DNA from: Chloromonas sp. AAM2
Lineage: Eukaryota > Chlorophyta > Chlorophyceae > Chlamydomonadales > Chlamydomonadaceae
Reading direction: 5' to 3'
Length of the DNA: 41,541 nucleotides
Assembly (NCBI GenBank): GCA_004335635.1
Contig: QAXH01006310.1
Span: forward strand, 1 to 41,541
The translations under genes and the position numbers were made by a program. The notes below the pieces were generated by a model that was given only the letters and a program-made list of their open reading frames with translations, ran no database searches and was not told where the DNA came from. Shown in pieces: positions 33,518 to 41,541 of the stretch (positions are counted from its first letter, which is position 1; each line of letters starts with the position of its first letter).

Positions 33518-35774
33518 ATGGGGTTGTTTGGCCCGAAGCAACCTGAGCGACCGTATCTCCGGCTTTGCAAGACATGCAGTGGCAAGGGGCAGCTGAGCTA
33601 CTTTGATCAGTATCAGCGAAAGACGTACGGTTAGTGACTGCTGACATGGATTTGCATGTGCCCGTGCCATGCAACCGCCTGGTCTGGCATGTTGCTTAAT
33701 CGTGTGCATGCTTTTCGTATGCAGGTCCATGCAAGGGGTGCTCCAACCAGCATGGGCCTTACGCTTTGGGAGTGTCGCTGAAATGCCGCTGTCAGGGCCC
33801 TGCTGTGGGATACAGCTTCGTCTTTGGGCCGGATGTCAAGCAATTCAAGAAGTGGCAGAAAGAGGCCGAGCTTCGTGAGCTGCATGCCTTTCAGCAGTCC
33901 TTGGGCGCAGGAGGAACAGCTGTCCTGTTTCTGTGCGACACATGCAATGCTCAATACTTAGCCCAGGTATGTGTGCGAGCACGTACGATGGTATGCAGGC
34001 ATGAACGCACGCACGAGCCTCTACACTCATCTGGACTGCAGCTGTCTCTGACATCTTTGGCAGGGCAAGCCAGAGCCCTACAGGGCAGCACGCGTGCACC
34101 GCTTGTGACTGCTGCACGGGTTGCATGCAGCCTTAGACAGCTCTAAATCAATTGGTGACAGGGCGGGATGGGCAGTGGACGTGCACATGGCATGCAAACA
34201 GTGCTTGTGACCGCTGCAAGGCAGCGCGCCGCACGGGTTGCATGCAACTACAGTGCGCAGTGGGCAGGCCTGCGACTACGGTGTTGCTGGGGAAACAATT
34301 CTGCTGTCTGCCTGAGCGCCGATCTTGATGGGCTTGTCCGTCTAGCAGCAGAACCTTTTGCCGTGATGGGTTGCTAAAAGTGGTCTGCCTAGGATTCAAA
34401 ACCTTGCCCATGCACATGCTCAATCGCTTCCCACTCATTGCAAAGCCTGTCTAGCCTTTTGGTACAGGCATGTCTGCTCATGCACAATGCTCAAGTGGCA
34501 GTGGCGAGCTTTCTGGTTCATGGATGATGGCAGCAGTCACTAGTTGGTTGCGAAAGAGAGAGCGTCATACATGCACACGCTTGCTTGGCCACACATGTGC
34601 AATCACGCTGCACACGCAACCCATCAACCCATGTGTTGTTCCATGTTCTGTGCAGGACGGTGCTGGAGAGAGGCGCAAAATCAGCACTACAGAGGAACTC
34701 AATGATACCGACAAGGAATACAACCGCCACATTGCCAACACGCTAGTGGCCAACGGCATTTACAAGGAGATAGATGTGGACACAGGGCACGCCACCACGC
34801 TGAGGCCCAGCCCAGCTGCAGCACATGCTCCGGTTTCTGTGGCCATGAGCAGCAACCCTGTTAGTGTTGTAGCAGAAGTTCCAGTGGTGGTGCCCACTGA
34901 GGTGTTTGCGCAGCCTGAAGCATCAACAACTGGAGTGGTGGAGGCTGAGGCTGAGGCGAGAGCTGCAGCAGCCACGGCAGCAGCAGCGGCTGCGGCAGCA
35001 GCAGCGGCGGCAGCAGCAGCGGCGGCAGCAGCGGCGGCGTCGGTGGCAGCAGAAGCAGCAGCAGCGGAAGCAGCAGCAGCGGAAGCAGCAGCAGCGGAAG
35101 CAGAAAGAGCAATCACAGCGGCAACGGCGGCAACGGCCGAGGCAGCAGCAAGAACAGCTGCTGAAGCAGCAGCAGTTGCAGCGGCCCCAGCACCTGTCGT
35201 AGTTACAGCAGTGCCAATGCCACCAGTGCCAGCGATTCAAACCACAACACCAGAGACGTTATCACCGATGCCGCCACCAATGCGACCATCACCGTTTGCA
35301 GAAACACGCTATCGAATTGGTACTAACCGTGCGTCTATGGAAGAGGAAGGGGCGGTTGTTCCCGCGCCGCCGCCTGTGCGCCGGTCCCATTCAAGCACAC
35401 CCCGAGCAGCAGCTGCGGCCGCCCTCGCCGCGTTTGAAAACCAGCACAGCAGACCTAGCTCGCCGCGCACGGCAGCGCTTGCCTTGCAAGAATCACAACC
35501 CTCCCTTGGTAGCCCCTTGCATTCAGCTTTGTCACGTGCTAAAATGCGCACCAACAGTTTGTTCAGCCTAACAGAGGAGGAGGTGGCAGCGCTGCAGAAG
35601 GTGGCAATTGACGATGAATCGTTGCCAGCCTCGCCATCAAGGCAGAAAGACTTGTCAACTGGGACGTCGTTGTCCGCAGATTCGGGGCGGCCAGCCCCGC
35701 CGCAAGTCAAGCCCAGCCCGCTGCGACCGCAGGAGACGGCAAACACAGCTGTCACACCTGTGGACATGCTGTGA
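33518..35774 (+). CDS. Cys-rich (zinc-binding) poly-Ala protein, 3 exons, 490 aa
   Basis: Exons: 33518-33629, 33725-33966, 34656-35774; phases agree and the stop is TGA. Residues 1-118 hold four Cys pairs: LCKTCSGKG, PCKGC, KCRC and LCDTC. The first resembles a single DnaJ-type CxxCxGxG element, and the set could bind two zinc ions; no named family is recognised. A short charged segment (STTEELNDTDKEYNRHIANT) follows, then a Val/Pro-rich stretch, an Ala tract near residues 210-300 broken by Glu-Ala units, and a Ser/Pro-rich tail with several S/T-P sites and LTEEEVAALQKVAIDDESLP. The 690-base second intron may hide another exon. No membrane segment is seen. Function is unknown. Confidence 0.75.
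34962..35190 (+). repeat. GCN trinucleotide tract encoding poly-Ala
   Basis: An imperfect gca/gcg repeat encodes over 20 Ala in a row, then units of Glu-Ala-Ala-Ala-Ala. Because the tract has few stops it is open on both strands; only the plus frame joins to upstream exons. Confidence 0.85.
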
Positions 35775-38046
35775 TGAGCCTGCATGCTGGCACGTACATG
35801 TGTACGCACAACTCGTTTGGCATGTGACAGGAAATCAGAGGACCGCACAAACAAGGTACGCATCAGGTGCTGAACAGTGGAGGCACTCATTGTGTAGCAA
35901 GCGATGGACGGTGGCTATGGGTTCTGACGGGAGATTCTTACAGACTTTCGTGTCACGCACTTGGGATGGAGAGTCGTGCACCCTGCAGTGGGAGCAGGCA
36001 CAATTAGCATGTAGCATCAACTTTGCCATTCTTGTTTTGTGACAGTACTTTGTTTTTGCACTAACTCACACACATTCTGCGTTCTGGCCTTCCAACTTGT
36101 TCCGTTCATGCCCGTGTTTGGCACAGGGTACTACATTCATGTTCATACTTGATTCAGTGGTGAAACTCTGTTTAGAGCACACATTCATGACTCGCTGTTC
36201 TGTGTGCTTACTGCACGTGTCCACCTGTTGCCTCCTGTGTGGAACACACCCTCCTTTGGCATGAGTGGCACACTGGGGGCGTCGCGCTTGCCTGCCATGC
36301 CTGGGCAACCTTTCGGCACCTCCATCTATGGCCACCCTCTTATCTCACACAAATACCAATGATTGATTGTCATGATTTTGCGATTGCTGTGTGTTGTCCA
36401 GCTGTCCTGTTGTTAAGGGTACGACCTTAATTCTGGTTTCACCAGCGAGCCTACCACAATCCAGTGTTCTCGGGTACTGGGACGATCGGAAATAGGGCGT
36501 GTCACTGTATGTATGTGTTGCTAACACAGAACTGTCACGTTTTGCACCTCTGTAAGTTGACGTATTGCCAGGCCTCACGCAAACCCTGCCTTTGTTTCCA
36601 GCGCAGCGCATAAGTCTGATCACTGATGATTTTCAAGGTACTGTTCACTCCATGGCCGTAAAGCAGCCACAACTAGTGCGCACGAAACAGCATGAGCTTA
36701 ATGTTAAGGCTGAGCAGATTCGCAGCAATCCAAGCCACTGGGACACAAAGAATTGTCCCAGAACTGGCAAACGTTTTTTTTTTTAATGTAAACAAGGTCA
36801 GCCTTGGCATTGAAAGCCATGCAGGACTGCAACTCAGCAGGGCACAAGACACTGCCCGTAACAAACGAGCCAAGCAGGCACTGAAGGGCAACACGCATAC
36901 TGTGATCTATCCACGGGTGCGCCACAGGGTTGGCAAGCCTGGGCATGGCCTTGCAAAGTGGCATTGAGATCACACAGCGTGCATGCGCCAAGTTGAATTG
37001 CTTCTGAAGCACATGAGCAACAGACAAAGATCCAAAAGACACCCAGCAGGCAGGGGCATCACGAAAGTATGCCTTCAGTTGCATTGCACATGCCACAGAC
37101 GAACCAGGCTATTGACAGGCAGAGGCCAGCCAAGCATGCCAACCCTGCCAACGGAATGCACACCATTTCGTTGTGCCTTCACACAATTGTGATCTGTCTT
37201 TGTACGTCAATTAGAATTGCGTCCAGCGGCAAGCCCAGTGCACAAGCCAGACAGTGCACCTGCTGTGCTAAAAGAGCTGACAATCTTCAACAGAACGTCA
37301 TTCTTACAGCAAACTCTGCTGGCCTGTTACTGCACCTGGAAGGATCACCCAGTCAGCCAACGCCACAAGCAGACGCTTGGTACAGGCTAAACAAGGCGCT
37401 TGCCAAAACAGCCATGGTCTGGCACCGCCTACTTGAGGGTGCTGGTCATGCCTCGTGCAGCCTTGGCATAGGGCAAAGCGCTGGCCAAACAAGCCAACCA
37501 CCGTGGTGTGATGGTGGAAGCACAACACTGTAGCAAGTGTTCGGCTGTCTGGCCCATTTGGCCACATTGACCACCCAACGTGCATGCCTGCTCATGGCAA
37601 GGCTGGGTCAGCTAAGTCATACTAATCATACTAGTGGGCCTTGCACAGCATTGGCCGATGCTGCAACTGCCACTGCCGGCTCACATTCCTCGTTCACTGG
37701 CTGCTCCCTGTTCATGCGCCTCTCGCCTCTCTCCTGGTGGCATCATGCAAGATCTCCACATCCACTGCACTGGCCGGTAACTGCGAGCCAAGGCAATGGA
37801 GAGGGATGATGATGATGATGATGATGATGTGAAGGGATTGAATAGAGCGCAAAGGGCCTCCAAAGTGGCAGAACCACTGGCACAATCACAGGCGCCCTGC
37901 CATTGCCTAAGTCCAATGTCATTCTGCGCTTCTGGCGCATTACATGGTGTTGACAGCCTTACACTGGAATATCATGGCACTCTGCAACATGCACGACGAG
38001 TGTGCCTGTGTTACCCACCTGCACGTATCGTACAACGGAGCCACGA
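35775..38046. other. 3' UTR and intergenic DNA, no convincing gene
   Basis: TGTAA at 36551 and 36787 are possible 3' ends for the upstream gene, though both are far from its stop. A poly-T run lies near 36774-36785. Open frames up to 154 codons (for example 37069-37533, plus) show no heptads, motifs or splice partners that I could defend. Confidence 0.45.
37805..37829. repeat. (GAT)n microsatellite, about 8 units
   Basis: A clean gat/atg run in DNA with no recognised gene. Confidence 0.9.
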
Positions 38047-38384
38047 ATGAAGCAGTTCTTGACTGACATCTGCAAGCACAGCATAGAGAAGGTGTGCGAC
38101 AAGGTACGCCTAATGTTGCCACTAATGCCAGCCCATGTGACCCCATGCCATTACGCTCGCATGTTCATATCACAAAGCAGTCGGCCTTACTGGTTGACGA
38201 TGCTGCATTAGAGGTAAGTGCGTGCATACAAACTGCATGCCAGCCCGTACTAACGTACCATGTGTGGGTACTTGCTTTCGTTCACAACCTTGACATTTGT
38301 CAGCTTGACACTAAGGTATTGGTCCACAGAATGCAAAGTGCCACTGATGGCCAGGTCGTTCTTCAGCTCCACAATAACCTGTGA
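38047..38384 (+). CDS. Candidate small three-exon gene, 56 aa
   Basis: Exons 38047-38103, 38181-38213 and 38304-38384 join in phase 0 through introns of 77 and 90 bases with GTACGC and GTAAGT donors and AAGCAG and TTGTCAG acceptors. The product starts MKQFLTDICKHSIEKVCDK, then SALLVDDAALE, and ends HNNL before TGA. The composition is protein-like (acidic and hydrophobic spacing). The frame is also open upstream of the ATG, so this could be the 3' part of a longer gene. No family is recognised. Confidence 0.35.
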
Positions 38385-38552
38385 TCACCAGCGGCATGGG
38401 CTCAAGCCTTTCACTGCATCACATGCGGCAGGCAAACACGCTGTGTCAAACACGCTGCGATCTCACACCTCTTTCCCGACCAGCGTTTTGAAGTAAGAGT
38501 AAAACAGCATCGCGGGCTCCTCGCAGCACCACCGTGAGCAGCACTCCGCTTA

Positions 38553-39276
38553 TCACAGCTGCGTGGCGCGCTGCAGTCGTTCTGCGAACACTGGTGGGGG
38601 TGGCTGTCGTCGATCACATGCGGCATGTGCATCGATCTGGGGGAGACCCGCCATGTCAGCTGCGTCTTTTGCTTCCTGGGCATAAGACAACAGGTTCTGC
38701 GCCAATTGGTTGTAGATACTAGGTTCTGCTTCTGGCCACACTGGCCACGACACGGCACATTTGCAATCCCAGCCAAGTTTCATCGTAAGCTGCTGGGTGA
38801 GGGCTTGTTTGGCCTCTTCAACAGAGGGGTGCGGCTGGTTGGGGTTGGGGTAGTGTGCGTTGAGGGACTGCAGCAGGGCGGCAGCTAGGATGGGGCCGGG
38901 GGCAGCGTGCAGGGTGTGGTAGGACCAAGCATCACCAAACTGCTGACGTGCCCGCATGGGGTCGATGTGGTGCTGCAGCTGGGCCAGGACGTGCATGGAT
39001 GCATGATGGCAGCAACAGCATGTGTGCATGGCACTCGAGCAACATCGTGGGCATGTGCAGCATCAGGCACAAAGGGGTAGGGCCCTGTGTGCGATGTCTG
39101 AAGCACTGGTGGTGCGTTTGCTGATGCCCATGCATGCGTGCAAACCTGCGCATGCCTTCGTGTTCTGATTGCCTGCAGCTCTACTGTACATACACCTCCC
39201 CTCACTCCATACAAATGTCAACACTCATGTGCCGCACACAAGTACATACCTGAGTCAGCGTTTTGCGTTGGGCCAT
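38553..39276 (-). CDS. Candidate two-exon gene, about 150 aa, unknown
   Basis: Exon 1 is ATG 39276 to 39250 (MAQRKTLTQ, donor GTATGT) and exon 2 is 38978-38553, both phase 0, ending at a TGA. Exon 2 encodes a helical Gln/Ala-rich sequence (PGPILAAALLQSLNAHYPN, NQLAQNLLSYAQEAKDAAD) with a Pro run near its end. ATGG at the start is a good context and a TGA lies upstream in frame. It could be a fragment of a longer gene together with the segment upstream, but the phases do not join. Function is unknown. Confidence 0.4.
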
Positions 39277-39306
39277 AACAGCTAATCAGTAGTTCTGGAA
39301 GTTCTG

Positions 39307-39756
39307 TCAGGTGGAGGAGGAACCAGCATGATCATATTGCAGGATGACATGAAGCTGCATATCAATGAAGTGATGAAGGTAAAACCAGAGTAGCACGTAT
39401 TGTGAGTAGCACCTGTTGCTGCTCAATTGCTGGCTGATTGAACCCTCCATGGATGATACATGTGCATGAGTGAAAGCCATATGCCGGGCACGCCAAGCCC
39501 GTTGTGTGGTAAGAGCCGCCTCTGTCCTCTGTTTCCTTGCTTGTACAGCTTGAGCCCATACATCACGCACCCTGTCAGCTTCATTCACATGTGAGAGGAA
39601 ATGTTGCATGCGTGCCAACTGCACATAGCAGTCCTCAGCGTTGGAGACCATACAAGCACGCATGAGAGTGGGAGTCAACCGTGGGATGCCCAGTTCTTGA
39701 CGCAATGCTCGCTGTGCCAACCTACTCTGCTGGCGACTTTGTCTGACCGTTGCCAT
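39307..39756 (-). CDS. Candidate coding segment, up to 149 aa, unknown
   Basis: From ATG 39756 the frame encodes an Arg/Gln-rich helical protein (MATVRQSRQQSRLAQRALRQ and VQLARMQHFLSHVNEADRV). The last 30 codons look less protein-like, and an AG|GTGCTA donor near 39408 could end the exon there. No downstream exon in the right phase was found, so this may be a broken gene or lack an exon I missed. Confidence 0.35.
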   Translation of the reverse strand: MATVRQSRQQSRLAQRALRQELGIPRLTPTLMRACMVSNAEDCYVQLARMQHFLSHVNEADRVRDVWAQAVQARKQRTEAALTTQRAWRARHMAFTHAHVSSMEGSISQQLSSNRCYSQYVLLWFYLHHFIDMQLHVILQYDHAGSSST

Positions 39757-40204
39757 GTTGTCTGTGGAATAGAACTTTGATGAACCTAGAGATTTTCTTT
39801 CAGGGCTGTGGGACGCAGATGGGTGTTTGCTTTCCTGAATATGGGCGAGCTAGCCTTTGTTTGCGATTGGCGGCAACTTTCAGGGGTCGCGCTCTTGTAC
39901 ATAAAGCTGCGACTCGGCCTTATGACCTGTGCAGGTTCTCGACAGCTTCCCCACGCACAACGTAATGCAAGTTGTCCGCCGACAGTGTCGGCAATGGTTT
40001 GGATTTGAAATGTGATTGGTCTGGTCGCACAACTTGTCGAAGCTGGGAACAACTACACGGCTGTCGCGAACACATAGTCAAGTGCGTGAACCCCGTCGCT
40101 CGATCACTGGTCACGAGATCGCAGGGCCCGCAGGGGCCGCAGCATGAGAAGCTGGCACACCTGTATCATGCTTCAAGCCCATGCTGTTGTTATTGTCCGC
40201 TGCA
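39757..40204. other. Unassigned gap between divergent candidate genes
   Basis: Several short open frames overlap on both strands. None could be joined to neighbours by consistent splice sites. It may contain 5' exons of the plus-strand frame that follows. Confidence 0.4.
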
Positions 40205-40205
40205 G

Positions 40206-41242
40206 GATGCTCCACAACATAAGGCAAAAGGCTGCCATGGTGGACATGTCTGGGCTGGTGCAGCGCCTGTTGGCACAGACGCATGGCGGCAGCCCCTCGC
40301 TATCAGCAGCCGAGGTCGTTGCACTGCATGATCAGTTGCTACCACAGCTGCATGCAGCATCAGCAGCCGTGCCAGCTACAACTGAGGCAGCTCAGTAGGA
40401 GGCGATGGACCTGCTGGGGTTGTGGGCCCAGGAAGCCCCAGACCAGCAGGATTGGATCGCACCAATCCAGTCAGCCATCGAGGAGTCAGTCAGACGCAAG
40501 GCACACAACCAGGAGGGCCTGGAAGGTGTTCCTCCTGGAGTTCTTCTCATTCAGTTGAAGCATCTTGCCTACAAGAAGCAACAGGGAGGCAATCCCAAGC
40601 GGCGGAAGTCAGACAGCGAGGGGTCAGAGTCAGACAGTGATCAATCTTACTCAGAATGGGAGCAGTCAGTGGAGCAGTCAGTGGACGAGGAGCAGCAGCA
40701 GCCAGTAGGAGGCAACTGCAGCCAGCAGAGCGTCCACAAAACCAGCGGCAATGTTGCGTTGGGCACAAACTCGTTCAATCCACTGGCCGGTGCATCCGAT
40801 GGCGAGGCTAGGTTTGTCTCACCGCTGCTGGACGGGGCAAGCCACACTGGGCTGGTTCGCGGGGCGACGGTCACACCAGGGGTCTTCATTGACATGCTGT
40901 CTGCTGTGCGCGGGCTTGTCTTTGCCAGCAGTCAGCACCCGGTTTATTTACCACGGCCTGGCGTGCAGGCACCTACCAACTTCAGCCAACTGCAGCAACT
41001 GCACAGCGAGCAGCTGGTCACGCCCCAGGGGTTGTGTCAATGGCAGCGGGCCTGCCTAAGCCCTGGTGGCAGGGGGTGGCGCCATTGGTGCTGGCCTTCG
41101 ATTCTGCTGGTACTGCGGTACGGAGCATGGGCTGCCAACGGACATCGTGCTGGTGGCATACTGCTGACACGCAACAACGCGTTGCTGGGAACTCCTCCTC
41201 GATTCTTCGTGACATTGAGGAGTCTTCAAGGTCAGCGTGGAG
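40206..41242 (+). pseudogene. Open reading frame broken by TAG and a frame change
   Basis: After a CTGCAG acceptor the frame encodes a helical Ala/Leu-rich segment (VDMSGLVQRLLAQ, SAAEVVALHDQLLPQLHAA) up to a TAG at 40396-40398. The same frame resumes at once with DLLGLWAQEAPDQQDW, a basic stretch PKRRK that may be a nuclear signal, and an acidic Ser-rich tract. Near 41030 the protein-like reading moves to another frame (GVVSMAAGLPKPWWQGV and on to SILRDIEESS), which ends at a GTAAGA donor at 41243. A real stop plus a frame change suggests a decaying gene or mobile element, but an unseen intron or assembly error could explain either. No family is recognised. Confidence 0.4.
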
Positions 41243-41541
41243 GTAAGAGTAGTGCACACATGTAATGCACATACATTGGAGGTTGCAGCCATGATACATA
41301 CATTGGATGGCTGTATCCAAGTTTCCACGGGTTTTATGCGGGCACTCGAGCGTAGTGAGCATGTGCATGGTTAAGCCCAGGACCCACCCCAGCCACCCCC
41401 GGCCAGCCAGCCCCTGTCCCCTCCAGGGCCACATGCCCTCGTGGGCGAGGCCTGAGGGAACGGCATTCAAGGCATCCATGTTTGTATGGGTGTGCATGGG
41501 TTTCATGTGGGCATATGAGCGTATGTGAGCATATGCATGTT
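41243..41541. other. End of window, no gene recognised
   Basis: Probably intron of the preceding reading frame. A gcatgtgcatg-type repeat and a Pro-coding C-rich stretch are present; nothing else was recognised. Confidence 0.4.

Noticed and set aside
34760..35116. Minus-strand Ala-rich or Leu-rich open frames
   Set aside because: They are shadows of the poly-Ala coding tract; the plus frame is the one joined to upstream exons.
40396..40398. TAG decoded as Gln (alternative nuclear code of some ulvophytes)
   Set aside because: About 4,000 codons of the giant gene contain no in-frame TAG or TAA, and the TSNAXIP1-like gene ends at TAG, so the standard code fits.

Overview
The window looks like nuclear DNA of a green alga (chlorophyte). 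It is moderately GC-rich and full of short introns with GT-AG ends, plus two GC-AG introns. The coding sequence is rich in Ala, Gln and Pro, microsatellites are common, and the only standard-code gene models that work are multi-exon ones. No rRNA, tRNA, CRISPR array or bacterial-type operon was seen. The organism call is an inference from gene structure and protein style; no marker gene is present.

Layout. (1) Positions 149-21892, minus strand: one giant gene. I could thread 37 exons in which every splice phase agrees, giving about 4,100 residues of Ala/Gln/Glu-rich coiled coil. It is interrupted by a 906-codon exon that carries a probable ubiquitin-interacting motif and three kinds of low-complexity repeat. 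Its 3' end lies at or beyond the left edge. (2) Positions 21893-22325: a short divergent promoter region with two CCAAT boxes. (3) Positions 22326-25029, plus strand: a 7-exon gene for a 311-residue protein whose middle resembles the N-terminal domain of translin-associated factor X-interacting protein 1 (TSNAXIP1), followed by a coiled coil. (4) Positions 25030-28631: mostly non-coding, with a 41-bp minisatellite and small repeats. (5) Positions 28632-32265, plus strand: a 6-exon gene for a 486-residue type II membrane glycosyltransferase with a Pro-rich stem and a DTD (DxD) motif. (6) Positions 33518-35774, plus strand: a 3-exon gene for a Cys-rich, probably zinc-binding protein with a long poly-Ala tract and a Ser/Pro-rich tail. 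(7) Positions 35775-41541: weakly coding. It holds a candidate 56-residue three-exon gene, two minus-strand candidate coding segments, and a plus-strand open frame broken by an in-frame TAG and a frame change, which suggests a decaying gene or element.

Functional links. The giant coiled-coil gene and the TSNAXIP1-like gene start about 430 bp apart and point away from each other, so they may share regulation. TSNAXIP1 family proteins are associated with sperm and ciliated cells in animals, which makes a cytoskeletal or flagellar role worth testing for both; this is inference only. The glycosyltransferase is expected in the Golgi, building glycans for the wall or secreted proteins. The clearest candidate for something undescribed is the giant repeat-bearing coiled-coil protein.
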